Notes: generated by a model not told the origin, from the letters alone. Counted from the first letter of the stretch, positions 1-8,172 are shown. The stretch is 35,007 nt of DNA from Pseudomonadota bacterium (GCA_023430045.1 JAEZCF010000111.1:1-35007); one strand, 5' to 3'. Translations and numbers: made by a program.

Positions 1-30
1 TCGGCAGCGTCAGATGTTTATACGAGACAG
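1..30 (+). other. Nextera/Tn5 sequencing-adapter remnant (artefact)
   Basis: Bases 1-30 match the Illumina Nextera read-1 adapter, including the 19-bp Tn5 mosaic end (AGATGTGTATAAGAGACAG), at 28 of 30 positions. The mismatches are at 18 (T for G) and 23 (C for A). This is a library-construction sequence left at a contig edge, not genomic DNA and not a natural Tn5 end. Genomic sequence appears to begin near base 31. Confidence 0.95.
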
Positions 31-782
31 CCGCCGCGCAGCGCCGGCCGGCCGATGGCAAGGTGGCACTGGTCACGGGCTCGTCCCGGGGAATCGGTGC
101 GGCCATTGCCCAGCGGCTGGCCGCCGATGGCTTCAACGTCACCGTCAACCATCTCACCAACCGCGCGCTGGCCGAGGACATCGTCCGCAGGATCCAGGCG
201 ACCGGCAGCAAGGCCATCAATGTGAAGGCCGACGTCAGCGACCCGGCCGCCGTGCGCCGCCTGTTCGATGCCACCGAGCAGGCCTTCGGCGGCATCGATG
301 TGGTCGTGAGCAACGCCGGCATCATGCGGCTGGCGCCGTTCGCCGAACTCACCGACGAACATTTCGACCGCATGCTGGCGGTGAACGTGAAGGGCAGTTT
401 CAACGTCCTGCGCGAAGCGTCGCGCCGCGTGCGCGATGGCGGCAGGATTCTTGCGCTGTCCTCGAGCATCACCAAGCTGCGCAGCCCCACCTACGGACCG
501 TATGCGGCCTCCAAGGCAGCGCAGGAGCTGTTCGCCAGCATCCTGTCCAAGGAACTGGAAGGCCGCGGGATATCGGTCAATGCGGTGGCGCCCGGCCTGG
601 TCAACACCACGCTGTTCACCGATGGCAAGACCGCCGAACAGATCGCCGGCTTCGCCCAGCGCACGCCGCACAAGCGCCTGGGCGAGCCGGAGGATATCGC
701 CCAGGTCGTGTCCGCGCTCTGCAGCGAAGATGGCGGCTGGGTCAACGGGCAGACGGTGTTCGCCAATGGTGGCGTGGTCTGA
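31..782 (+). CDS. SDR-family oxidoreductase (FabG-like), 5'-truncated
   Basis: NAD(P)-dependent short-chain dehydrogenase/reductase of the classical type, substrate unknown. The reading frame is open from the contig edge and reads ADGKVALVTGSSRGIG, the usual SDR amino terminus, so the true start was lost at the adapter junction. The GTG at 63 lies inside the first beta strand and is unlikely to be the start. Counting from that GTG, the cofactor loop TGSSRGIG is at 5-12, the NAG motif at 84-86 (SNAG rather than NNAG), the catalytic serine near 134, and Tyr147/Lys151 in YAASK. The C-terminal GG is also typical. The gene converges on the CoA-transferase gene, with only 14 bases between the two stop codons. 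Family is certain; 3-oxoacyl reductase activity is only one possibility. Confidence 0.88.
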
Positions 783-796
783 AAGTCGCTGTGGGA

Positions 797-2176
797 TTAC
801 CAGGCCGCATCGTCGGTGCCCGGTGGCACCGACGCCCGCGCATGGCGTGCCGGCGTATGTTCGAACTGCGCGCTCGGCCGTACCGCGCGCAGCAGGCCGA
901 AGCCGGACGCGGAGGTTTCGATGCAGGCCTGCATGTCCGCGACAGCAAGGAAATCCGCAGGATCGCAGCGTGTCAGTCCACGCAGCCACTGTGCGGTCTG
1001 TGCCAGTGACACCTGCACGTGCCAGCTTCCGCCTTCGGTCTGCTGGCGCCGCAGCGCGGTAGCGACGCCGAAGGCGATCAGGAATCCGCTGCATTGATCC
1101 AGGATCTGCACGGGCAGGGCGCGCGGTGCGTGCTCGCCGAATGCTGCGCCCTCGGCGTCGTTGAATCCCATCGCGGCCTGTACAAGCGAATCGAATCCTC
1201 GTCGGTCCGTCCACGGACCACGCGTGCCGTAGGCGGAAAGCGATGCCTGCACGATACCGGGCCGGCATCCAGCGACCTGGCACGGTGAAAAGCCGCGCCC
1301 CGCCAAAGCGCCTGGGCGGTATCCCTGGACGAAAACGTGCGCGTCCTTGATCAGCCGCCACAGCGTGCTGCGGTCGTCCGCGTGGTTCAGGTCCAGATGC
1401 GCCGAGCGTTTGCCACGACTGGTCTCTGCGATGGCGGCGATGTTGGGAAGCTGCGGGGAATTGACCAGCATGACCTCCGCACCGAAGGCGGCCAGCAGCC
1501 GGCCACCCGTGGGGCCGGCAAGTATTCTCGTCAGGTCCAGCACCCGCAGCCCCGACAGCGGTCGATCATCATGTGCCAGTGACGGAAGGGGGAGCGGATC
1601 GGCATCGCCGATGCGCTCGATGGTCATCACCGGCTGCGCAGCCACGGCGATTCCCTGCGGCGATGCATCCCACGCGTCAAAGCTTCGCACTGCCGCCGCG
1701 ACCAGGCCACGTTCGGCGGCGGCTTCTTCGAATTCAAATGCGGACCACGTGTCCAGCGCTGCTTCGGCGTCCGCACGTATGCCATCGAGCGGGGACACCC
1801 CCAGCAATCGCAGCGCGCCTTCGCGGTGATGCGCGAAGTTCGCATGCAGCCGGACATGCCCATCCCTGCAGCGGTACAGGCCGGAGAACTCGTCCCACAG
1901 TTCCGGTGCGTGGCCGTCCAGAGTGAACCAGCCGCTGGCCTCCAATGCCGCATGCCGGCTGTTCACCGTGACCCGCTGCCGGGGCGCGCCACGCAGATGC
2001 CCCAGTTCGCTGGCGGCCAGCGCGGCGGCTGCGATGCTGGTCTGCGCGGCGCTGTCGATGGCGAAGGATGATGCAAACGCTGCCGGCCCATCGACCAGCC
2101 GGCACAGGCGGAGTGCTTCAGGCGGCTGTTCGGCCAGTGTCCACAGATCTGCCAGGGGAGTAGAGGATCGGCTCAT
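797..2176 (-). CDS. CaiB/BaiF-type (family III) CoA transferase, domain order apparently permuted
   Basis: Predicted cytoplasmic enzyme moving CoA between carboxylic acids, 459 aa against roughly 400 for a usual CaiB protein. The recognisable family III amino-terminal block (LSGLRVLDLTRILAGPTGGR, then FGAEVMLVN and RGKRSAHLDL) begins only at about residue 207. GFDSLVQA follows, with Asp329 at the likely position of the catalytic aspartate. Residues 80-125 (ELWDEFSGLYRCRDGHVRLH) resemble the smaller domain that normally follows, so the order looks permuted or duplicated. The start at 2176 has an AAGGA ribosome-binding site seven bases upstream. The gene lies 21 bases behind the MocR regulator on the same strand, so the two are probably co-transcribed and the regulator probably controls this enzyme. 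Substrate unknown. Confidence 0.85.
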   Translation of the reverse strand: MSRSSTPLADLWTLAEQPPEALRLCRLVDGPAAFASSFAIDSAAQTSIAAAALAASELGHLRGAPRQRVTVNSRHAALEASGWFTLDGHAPELWDEFSGLYRCRDGHVRLHANFAHHREGALRLLGVSPLDGIRADAEAALDTWSAFEFEEAAAERGLVAAAVRSFDAWDASPQGIAVAAQPVMTIERIGDADPLPLPSLAHDDRPLSGLRVLDLTRILAGPTGGRLLAAFGAEVMLVNSPQLPNIAAIAETSRGKRSAHLDLNHADDRSTLWRLIKDAHVFVQGYRPGALAGRGFSPCQVAGCRPGIVQASLSAYGTRGPWTDRRGFDSLVQAAMGFNDAEGAAFGEHAPRALPVQILDQCSGFLIAFGVATALRRQQTEGGSWHVQVSLAQTAQWLRGLTRCDPADFLAVADMQACIETSASGFGLLRAVRPSAQFEHTPARHARASVPPGTDDAAW

Positions 2177-2197
2177 CGTTCCATCCTTTCTGCGTTG

Positions 2198-3538
2198 CTA
2201 TATCGGGTACGTCTCGATCACGTCGCGCACCTGCCGCAGCACCGCCTCCAGCCGATCCAGCGGTACCGAGCTCAGGCCCAGGCGCAGGGCCTGGGGTGCG
2301 TGCGGCGTGGTCGCATACGCTTCGGCCCTGGACACGGCGATGCGTTGGGCGGCCAGTGCCGTGGCGATCCGGTCCATGCGCAGGCCGGCAGGCAGCGGCA
2401 ACCAGACAAACAGCGAAGTCGGGTGCGCGGTCACGCCCATGCCGGCGAACACCCGCCGTGCGATCGCCTGGCGTCGGCGGGCGTCCTGTCGCTGCGTGGA
2501 TTCCAGCCGCCTCACCGTGCCGTCCTGCATCCAGCGCGTGGCCATGGCGGAAATCAGGCTGGGCATGCTCCAGAAACTGGCGCGTATCTGCGCCTTGACG
2601 CGCATCGCGCAGGCCTCGGGGACCAGCAGGTAACCGAACCGCAGGCCGCTGGCCAGGCTTTTGGACACGCTGGACACATGCAACGTCCGTTCCGGTGCAA
2701 GCGTGGTCAGCGCCGGCAGGGATCCGCCAGCGAGAAAGGCGTAGGCAGCATCTTCGATGAGCAGGCAGTCATGCTGTCGCGCGATGGCCACCAGCCGCTC
2801 CCGCTGGTCCCGGCTCATGACCCAGCCCAGCGGATTGTGCAGGGCGGGCATGGTGTAGATCGCGCGGATGCGCTGACGGCTGCACAGCGCCTCCAGCGCA
2901 TCAAGATCGGGGCCTGCGGCGAGCGTGGGAACCGCCTTCAGCGCCAGCGGACGCGTTTCGGCCAGCATCCTGAACCCCGGGTAGGTCAAGGCGTCCACCG
3001 CCACTGCATCGTGTGGCTGAAGCACGCTGCGCACGGCGATATCCAGCCCCTGCTGTGCGCCGTTGACGAAGAAGATACGCTGCGCATCGGCGTGGATGCC
3101 GCGTTCATGGGCAAGGAAGTCCGCCACGATCTGACGCTCATGCAGCCGCCCGCCAGGAGGCTGCTGATGCAGCAGCGCGGCCAGGTCGCCCGAGCCCGCC
3201 AGTTCGCGCAGCATCGTGCGCAGCAGGTCCGCCTGCTCCGGGCGGGTGGGGTGGTTGAACGACAGATCCATCGTATCCGCGCCCACGCGTGCCTCGTCGC
3301 CGGCATCCCACTCCCGATGCGGCGGCCTGTCGCGCACGAAGGTGCCGCGTCCTACCTCGCCGACCACCAGGCCCAGCGACTTCAGCTGTGCGTAGACCTT
3401 GCTGGCCGACGCAATGGCGATACCGTGCCGTGCCGCAAGCTGCCGATGCGTAGGCAGCGCCTTGCCGGGCGGCAGCCGCCCGTTGCGGATTTCCGTGGCC
3501 AGGCGTTCGACCACCCGGGAGACAGGCGAGACAGGCAT
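2198..3538 (-). CDS. MocR-type transcriptional regulator (GntR winged helix plus aminotransferase-like domain)
   Basis: PLP-dependent regulator of 446 aa. Residues 1-72 form a GntR-type winged helix-turn-helix (RLPPGKALPTHRQLAARHGI, ending in the wing GRGTFV). Residues 90-446 form a fold-type I aminotransferase-like domain. Lys293 in SVSKSLASGLR is the expected PLP lysine; Asp263 (IEDAAY) and Asn235 (HNPLG) are the expected cofactor contacts. Members sense an amine or amino acid through PLP and often regulate the neighbouring gene and themselves. Here the downstream neighbour is a CoA transferase, and a perfect inverted repeat overlaps the predicted transcription start. The start ATG at 3538 gives the normal GntR amino terminus. 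Effector unknown. Confidence 0.92.
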   Translation of the reverse strand: MPVSPVSRVVERLATEIRNGRLPPGKALPTHRQLAARHGIAIASASKVYAQLKSLGLVVGEVGRGTFVRDRPPHREWDAGDEARVGADTMDLSFNHPTRPEQADLLRTMLRELAGSGDLAALLHQQPPGGRLHERQIVADFLAHERGIHADAQRIFFVNGAQQGLDIAVRSVLQPHDAVAVDALTYPGFRMLAETRPLALKAVPTLAAGPDLDALEALCSRQRIRAIYTMPALHNPLGWVMSRDQRERLVAIARQHDCLLIEDAAYAFLAGGSLPALTTLAPERTLHVSSVSKSLASGLRFGYLLVPEACAMRVKAQIRASFWSMPSLISAMATRWMQDGTVRRLESTQRQDARRRQAIARRVFAGMGVTAHPTSLFVWLPLPAGLRMDRIATALAAQRIAVSRAEAYATTPHAPQALRLGLSSVPLDRLEAVLRQVRDVIETYPI

Positions 3539-3550
3539 GCAATGTATCTA

Positions 3551-3570
3551 GGACAATAGTTTGATTGTCC
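3551..3570. promoter_or_regulatory. Inverted repeat GGACAAT-N6-ATTGTCC, likely MocR operator
   Basis: Perfect 7-bp arms around a 6-bp spacer lie in the 108-bp divergent gap between the MocR gene and the thioesterase gene. The repeat covers the transcription start expected from the minus-strand promoter just beside it, a position suited to autorepression. The position and symmetry are seen directly; binding by the MocR protein is inferred. Confidence 0.6.
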
Positions 3571-3571
3571 C

Positions 3572-3601
3572 ATTATAGGCGCGTAGCGTCGGCCATGTAA
3601 G
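3572..3601 (-). promoter_or_regulatory. Sigma-70-type promoter for the MocR/CoA-transferase operon
   Basis: On the minus strand a consensus -10 TATAAT occupies 3577-3572, preceded by an 18-bp spacer and a -35 CTTACA at 3601-3596 (4 of 6 matches). The expected start, near 3565, falls within the inverted repeat at 3551-3570 and gives a leader of about 27 nt. No equally good plus-strand promoter was seen for the thioesterase. Confidence 0.55.
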
Positions 3602-3646
3602 CACGGCCGCGTCTGGCGGCCGGCCTCGTCCACGCCGCAGACACCA

Positions 3647-4147
3647 ATGATGAGCATGCTCATGAACCGGACACGCAACGAACTGCCCGTACTGGATTAC
3701 CTCCAGCGCCAACTCGACGGCACCCTTGCGGCTGGCGCAGTCACCCACATGCGCTATCCGACCGCGATCTCGCAGCTGCTCGAATTCCGTATCGTGGCCA
3801 TCAACGAAGCCATGGCCGCCATCGTGCTGGACGCCGACGCATCGCGTCATGGCAACCAGCAGGGAACCGTGCACGGTGGTCTACTCTGCGAACTGGCCGA
3901 TGCGGCCATCGGCACCGCACATTCCACCCTGATGCAGCCCGGTGAAAGCTTCACCAGCATCGACCTGAAGGCCACGTTCCTGCGCCCGGTCTGGCAGTCG
4001 CGGTTGCGCGCCCACGCATGGGCAGCGCACCGCGGACGCACCATCAGCCATTACCGCTGCGATATCCAGCGCGATGACGGCAAGGTGGTGGCGAGCATCG
4101 AAAGTGCGGTGATGACACTGCGCGGCGACCACGCACAGGGACGGTGA
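3647..4147 (+). CDS. PaaI-like hotdog-fold acyl-CoA thioesterase
   Basis: Predicted acyl-CoA thioester hydrolase of 166 aa, normal length for a single hotdog domain. The diagnostic stretch is GTVHGGLLCELADAAIG (residues 73-89), the HGG motif and following helix that carry the catalytic residues in PaaI/YdiI-type enzymes. SFTSIDLKATFLRPV follows, matching the second conserved strand. The start is uncertain: in-frame ATGs at 3647, 3650, 3656 and 3662 have only weak ribosome-binding sites, so the protein may begin up to five residues later. The gene diverges from the MocR operon and is followed by the VOC gene. It would fit release of a free acid from CoA in the same pathway as the CoA transferase, which is an inference from position. 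Confidence 0.85.
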   Translation: MMSMLMNRTRNELPVLDYLQRQLDGTLAAGAVTHMRYPTAISQLLEFRIVAINEAMAAIVLDADASRHGNQQGTVHGGLLCELADAAIGTAHSTLMQPGESFTSIDLKATFLRPVWQSRLRAHAWAAHRGRTISHYRCDIQRDDGKVVASIESAVMTLRGDHAQGR

Positions 4148-4319
4148 CGGAGACCGATCATCCGGCCTCCCATCACGCTGCTGCACTGTCCTGTTGCCCG
4201 CGGGCAGGCAGCGGCGCACGACTTATGATCTGCTATATGCAGGGCCGGGCCTGCGCGCGCTGCGCGGCCTCATTGGACGCCACGATTTCCTGCCGCTGTT
4301 CACGCATTGGAGAGAACAC

Positions 4320-4718
4320 ATGTTCAACCACGTCATGCTTGGAACCAACGACATCGAGCGTGCGGGCCGTTTCTATGCAGCGGTGCTGCCGGTGTTGGGA
4401 CTGGAGACGCCACCCCTGCGCGGTGTCGCCGACTCCGGCCACGTCCGTCTGTTCTTCCGCCACGATGGCAACACGCTGGCGATCGCCCAGCCCATCAACG
4501 ATGAGCCAGCAACCGCTGCCAATGGAGGTACGCTGGCCTTCAAGTGCGCGTCCAACGAACAGGTGGACGCGTTCCACGATACCGCGGTCAGCAATGGCGG
4601 GTCGTCCATCGAAGCACCCCCCGGCATACGCACGCTTGGCCCGTACACCTACTACCTTGCCTATGTGCGCGATCCGGATGGCAACAAGCTGTGCGCGCTT
4701 CATCGGCTGCGCGATTGA
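4320..4718 (+). CDS. VOC-superfamily (glyoxalase/dioxygenase-like) protein
   Basis: Small protein of 132 aa with one glyoxalase/bleomycin-resistance domain: NHVMLGTNDIERAGRFYAAVL at the amino end and a carboxyl end reading YVRDPDGNKLCALHRL. His4 matches the first metal ligand of the fold. At the usual final glutamate position (GNKLEA in typical members) this protein has cysteine (GNKLCAL), so standard glyoxalase chemistry is doubtful. The ATG at 4320 is preceded by GGAG seven bases upstream, which favours it over an upstream in-frame ATG at 4194. The 172 bp before it hold no other gene. Function unknown. Confidence 0.85.
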   Translation: MFNHVMLGTNDIERAGRFYAAVLPVLGLETPPLRGVADSGHVRLFFRHDGNTLAIAQPINDEPATAANGGTLAFKCASNEQVDAFHDTAVSNGGSSIEAPPGIRTLGPYTYYLAYVRDPDGNKLCALHRLRD

Positions 4719-4738
4719 CCCTGCAGGCAACGGGGTTC

Positions 4739-4762
4739 CCAGGCCCCTCAAAAGAGGCCTGG
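4739..4762. terminator. Possible bidirectional terminator between VOC and GH43 genes
   Basis: A hairpin lies between two convergent genes: outer stem CCAGG/CCTGG, a CC bulge, inner stem CCTC/GAGG and loop AAAA. There is no clear T-run on either side, so intrinsic termination would be weak. The call rests mainly on its position in the 85-bp convergent gap. Confidence 0.4.
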
Positions 4763-4803
4763 CGGTCTGCATCGCGCGCGGACATGACCTGAAGGATGGC
4801 GTT

Positions 4804-5811
4804 TCAGCGCAACGGGTGCGCTGGTACGCCTTCATGCGTGATCTTCACCGGCACGATATGGCCTTGCGCATCGAAGGTCATCCGCTCGATGGCCGTGGCG
4901 CGGTGGTGGCGACTGGTCTCCCCGAGCGGACGGCGGTGGTAGACGATGTACCAGCTGTCGTCGTCGGGTGCGTGGATCAGTGAATGATGACCGGCGCTGG
5001 TGGCGATCTCCGGATCCTGCTGCAGGATCGTGCCGATGCGCTTGAACGGACCGGTCGGCGCGTCGGCGATGGCATAGGCCACGGCATAGTCAGGCTCGCC
5101 CCAGCCGCCTTCGGACCACATGTAGTAATAGCGGCCGTTGCGCTTGAACATCAGCGAGCCTTCCACATATTCCGGTGCCGGGGTGATCTCCTTGTAGAGC
5201 GTGCCGTCGGCCAGCGGCAGCACGCCGGTGAAGTCATCCTTCAGGCGCACGATGTTGGCGTGCTTCCAGCCACCGTAGATCATGTACCAGGTGCCGTCGT
5301 CGTCCTTGAAGACAAACTGGTCGATCGGCTGTGCGCCGTTGTGGAATTCGCCGATCAGTGGCTTGCCCAGCAGGTCGCGATAGGGACCTTCGGGCGCGTC
5401 AGCCACGGCGACGCCGATGCCGCCGACTTCATCGTTGTTCTTGATGTCGTTGGCGGAAAAGAAGAAGTAGTACCTGCCGCCGTTTTCCACCACCGCCGGC
5501 GCCCACATCGCCTCCCTGGCCCAGGAGATCGCTTCCTTCTTCAGCACGCCCGGATGCTGCGTCCAGTGGACCAGATCGGGCGAGGAGAATGCATCGAACC
5601 GGACCTGCTCGGCATAGGGCGCGGACGTGGTCGGGTAGATCCAGTAGGTCTTGCCGAACACCGCCGCTTCCGGGTCGGCATACCACCCGGGAAGGATGGG
5701 GTTGCCGGACATCGGCCGGTCCTGGTCTTTCTGTCCAGCCGGCGCGGCCATCGCGCCAAAGGATACCGCCACCGCCAGTGCCGCGGCCGTCACCACCTTC
5801 CCGAATGCCAT
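4804..5811 (-). CDS. Secreted glycoside hydrolase, family 43
   Basis: Five-bladed beta-propeller glycosidase of 335 aa, probably periplasmic. The start at 5811 is preferred over an ATG 63 bases upstream because GGAG lies eight bases before it and the protein then opens directly with a signal peptide (MAFGKVVTAAALAVAVSFGAM, cleavage after AMA). The family's three acidic residues are visible: WYADPEAAV (base), PIDQFVFKDDDG (pKa modulator) and EYVEGSLMF (acid). GH43 covers alpha-arabinofuranosidase, beta-xylosidase, galactanase and beta-galactofuranosidase, and I cannot separate these by eye. A 12-mer upstream is shared with the TonB-receptor/GH92 operon, so it may remove furanose side chains from the same glycan. 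Confidence 0.88.
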   Translation of the reverse strand: MAFGKVVTAAALAVAVSFGAMAAPAGQKDQDRPMSGNPILPGWYADPEAAVFGKTYWIYPTTSAPYAEQVRFDAFSSPDLVHWTQHPGVLKKEAISWAREAMWAPAVVENGGRYYFFFSANDIKNNDEVGGIGVAVADAPEGPYRDLLGKPLIGEFHNGAQPIDQFVFKDDDGTWYMIYGGWKHANIVRLKDDFTGVLPLADGTLYKEITPAPEYVEGSLMFKRNGRYYYMWSEGGWGEPDYAVAYAIADAPTGPFKRIGTILQQDPEIATSAGHHSLIHAPDDDSWYIVYHRRPLGETSRHHRATAIERMTFDAQGHIVPVKITHEGVPAHPLR

Positions 5812-5846
5812 CACCTGTGCTCCTCTCCCGGATCGACGAATCCCGA

Positions 5847-5858
5847 GTTTAGATCGAT
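5847..5858 (-). promoter_or_regulatory. Putative operator ATCGATCTAAAC upstream of GH43
   Basis: Read on the minus strand, this 12-mer lies 36 bases before the GH43 start. The identical 12-mer, in the same orientation, lies 16 bases before the TonB receptor at 19993. Its central CG-containing palindrome (ATCGAT) is compatible with a LacI-type operator. The identity is seen; regulator class and function are inferred. No LacI gene is in the window. Confidence 0.5.
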
Positions 5859-5950
5859 TCATATGCATCTGCACCGGAACCGGCGCACGGGCCTGGAGGC
5901 AGGGCAGGCGGGTAGGGGGTTACCTCCCGCACGCTGCCCCTCAGCCTCCC

Positions 5951-7129
5951 TCACATCCTTTCGAAGATGGCGGCGATGCCCTGGCCACCGCCGATGCACA
6001 TCGTCGCCAGGCCATAACGCCCGCCAGTGCGTTGCAGCTCATGGATCAATTTGACGGTGATGATCGCGCCGGTGGCACCGACCGGATGGCCCAGTGCAAT
6101 ACCGCTGCCATTGGGATTGACCTTGTCAGGGTCGAAGCGCAGTTCCGAGGCCACCGCGCACGCCTGGGCGGCAAACGCTTCGTTGGATTCGATCACGTCC
6201 AGGTCGTCGACCGACAAACCTGCGCGGGCGAGGGCGATGCGTGTGGCGGGGATCGGTCCAAGGCCCATGTACAAGGGTTCTACGCCCGCATGCGCATAGC
6301 TGACCAGGCGAGCCAGCGGCCGCAGGCCATGGCGCCGCACGGCGTCGTCCGTGGCCAGCACCACCGAAGCCGCACCATCGTTGATGCCTGAAGCATTGCC
6401 AGCGGTCACCGTGCCATCGGGCTTGAACGCCGGACGCAATCCCGCAAGGTCTTCCCGGGAGATCTGCGGGCGCACATGCTCATCGGTCCTGAATCCGGTT
6501 TCCCTGCCACGCCGTCCAACCGACACCGCCACGATCTGGTCATCGAAGCGCCCTTCAGCCATGGCGGCCGCAGCACGTCGATGACTTTCAACCGCCAGTT
6601 CGTCCTGGCGGTCACGGTCGATCGCGTGGCGCTCGGCGATGTTCTCTGCGGTGATGCCCATCAATACCTGATTGAACGGATCGGTCAGTGATCCGCTGAG
6701 CGCATCCACCAGCGAAGAATCTCCCATTTTTCGTCCCCAGCGATGATCCAGCGCCTGGAAAGGGGCCCGGCTCATCGACTCCGCACCACCGGCCAGCGCC
6801 GCTTCGCAGTCGCCCAGCAGCATCGACTGCGCTGCCGAGACGATGGCCTGCAGACCGGAACCGCACAGCCGGTTCACGGTGAGCGCCGGCGTTTCAATCC
6901 GAAGCCCCGCTTCGATGCCGATCACGCGCGCAAGATAGGCATCGCGCGGCTGCGTAGGAATCACCTGTCCATACACCGCATGACCGATGGCATCCACGGG
7001 AATTCCCGAGCGCGCAATGGCTTCCTTCGCCGTCACCACGCCCAGGCCCGAAGGTGGCGTGTCCTTGAGCGAACCGCCAAAGGTGCCGATGGCGGTACGC
7101 ACACCGGAAACGATATATACATCGGTCAT
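5951..7129 (-). CDS. Thiolase (acetyl-CoA C-acyltransferase)
   Basis: Cytoplasmic thiolase of 392 aa, the standard length. It either cleaves a 3-oxoacyl-CoA with CoA, the last step of beta-oxidation, or condenses two acyl-CoAs. All catalytic residues are present: nucleophile Cys89 in NRLCGSGLQA, His348 in GHPVGATGA and Cys378 in CIGGGQG, plus the ESNEAFAAQ block. It starts 38 bases after the SDR gene stop on the same strand, so the two form an operon that could carry out consecutive 3-hydroxyacyl-CoA oxidation and thiolysis. No acyl-CoA dehydrogenase or hydratase is encoded nearby, so those steps would have to come from elsewhere. Degradative use is inferred from the adjacent ligase and transporters. 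Confidence 0.92.
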   Translation of the reverse strand: MTDVYIVSGVRTAIGTFGGSLKDTPPSGLGVVTAKEAIARSGIPVDAIGHAVYGQVIPTQPRDAYLARVIGIEAGLRIETPALTVNRLCGSGLQAIVSAAQSMLLGDCEAALAGGAESMSRAPFQALDHRWGRKMGDSSLVDALSGSLTDPFNQVLMGITAENIAERHAIDRDRQDELAVESHRRAAAAMAEGRFDDQIVAVSVGRRGRETGFRTDEHVRPQISREDLAGLRPAFKPDGTVTAGNASGINDGAASVVLATDDAVRRHGLRPLARLVSYAHAGVEPLYMGLGPIPATRIALARAGLSVDDLDVIESNEAFAAQACAVASELRFDPDKVNPNGSGIALGHPVGATGAIITVKLIHELQRTGGRYGLATMCIGGGQGIAAIFERM

Positions 7130-7167
7130 TGCGTTGATCCTTGGTCCGGGAAGCAGTGCAGGAAGAC

Positions 7168-8058
7168 TCAGGCGCCTGCGGTTTCCACCGCGTCGAACCC
7201 GGCCTTGGCCAGTTCATGCCGGGCCTGCGTGAAGCCTTCGCCGGGAACGGTTTCATCGCCACGTCCGGAGACCTCTGTCCAGCGTGAGAGGATGTCCTCG
7301 GCGACGTTCGGACCCGCTTCGACGTGGATCCCTTTGGTCAGGGTGATGTGGGCGACCTCGAAGCTGCCGGCACCGGCGCACAGGATCGCGCGGGTGGGGG
7401 CGTCCTCGGCCACCAGCGCCAGCACCGCCGGGCTCACCAGTTCCGGGCGCAGCATGTCCAGCTGAGCGGCCGGCAGGATGCCTTCCATCATCCGCGTTGC
7501 GCCTGTCGGAGCAAGGCAGTTCACGCGGATACCGTATCTGTGGCCTTCCAGTGCAAGTGTCTGCATGAAGCCGACCAGGGCCATCTTCGCGGCGCCATAG
7601 TTTGACTGGCCGAAGTTGCCATACAGGCCGGAACTGGAGGTGGTCATGACGATGCGGCCGTAGCCCTGCGCGCGCATCGTTTCCCATACCGCCCTGGTGC
7701 AATGCACCGCACCCATCAGGTGGACGTCGATCACCAGGCGGAAGTCGTCCAGTTCCATCTTCGCGAAAGTCTTGTCGCGCAGGATGCCGGCGTTGTTCAC
7801 CAGGATATCGATGCGGCCCCAGGCGTCCAGGGTGTCGGCGATCATGGCCTGTACCGAAGCCACATCGGTTACCGATCCACGGAAGGCGCGCGCCTGGCCA
7901 CCGGCGGAAACGATCTCCGCCACCACCTGGTCGGCGCCTTCGCCCAGATCGTTCACCACCACCTTCGCACCGCGCTGGGCGAGCAGCAGCGCATGCGCCC
8001 GGCCCAGGCCACCGCCAGCTCCCGTCACGATCGCCACGCGACCGTTCAAATCGATCAT
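7168..8058 (-). CDS. SDR dehydrogenase of the HSD17B4 / (3R)-hydroxyacyl-CoA type
   Basis: NAD-dependent short-chain dehydrogenase of 296 aa. VTGAGGGLGRAHAL (11-24) with VVNDLG is the signature of the dehydrogenase domain of peroxisomal multifunctional enzyme type 2 and its bacterial relatives, which oxidise 3-hydroxyacyl-CoAs. NNAG is at 88-91, the catalytic serine at about 141-143, and Tyr154/Lys158 in YGAAK. A carboxyl extension of about 45 residues beyond the Rossmann core is usual in this subgroup. The ATG at 8058 has GGAGG six bases upstream, which rules out the longer frame from 8112. It is the first gene of the operon with the thiolase, divergent from the TonB receptor. Confidence 0.88.
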   Translation of the reverse strand: MIDLNGRVAIVTGAGGGLGRAHALLLAQRGAKVVVNDLGEGADQVVAEIVSAGGQARAFRGSVTDVASVQAMIADTLDAWGRIDILVNNAGILRDKTFAKMELDDFRLVIDVHLMGAVHCTRAVWETMRAQGYGRIVMTTSSSGLYGNFGQSNYGAAKMALVGFMQTLALEGHRYGIRVNCLAPTGATRMMEGILPAAQLDMLRPELVSPAVLALVAEDAPTRAILCAGAGSFEVAHITLTKGIHVEAGPNVAEDILSRWTEVSGRGDETVPGEGFTQARHELAKAGFDAVETAGA

Positions 8059-8142
8059 TGCTGCCTCCTCTTCCTGCGTATGCCGGACGGTGCCGGCTGG
8101 GGTTTCGGCCACGCCATCCTATCGGGAGGCCGGGGCGGGCGA

Positions 8143-8172
8143 AGCCTAGCACCGGCAAACTTATTCATTCAA
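8143..8172 (-). promoter_or_regulatory. Weak candidate promoter for the SDR-thiolase operon
   Basis: On the minus strand TTGAAT (8172-8167), an 18-bp spacer and TAGGCT (8148-8143) form a poor sigma-70 match. It is of interest because the -35 lies inside the palindrome at 8163-8184, so one bound protein could block both divergent promoters. Confidence 0.3.

Noticed and set aside
1..30. End of a natural Tn5 transposon
   Set aside because: The match extends beyond the mosaic end into the synthetic Nextera adapter, so it comes from library preparation.
14..1361. Long overlapping frames on both strands across the first SDR and the CoA transferase, including one starting inside the adapter
   Set aside because: They are arginine/alanine/proline-rich shadows typical of high-GC DNA, and the real genes on the other frames have full family motifs.
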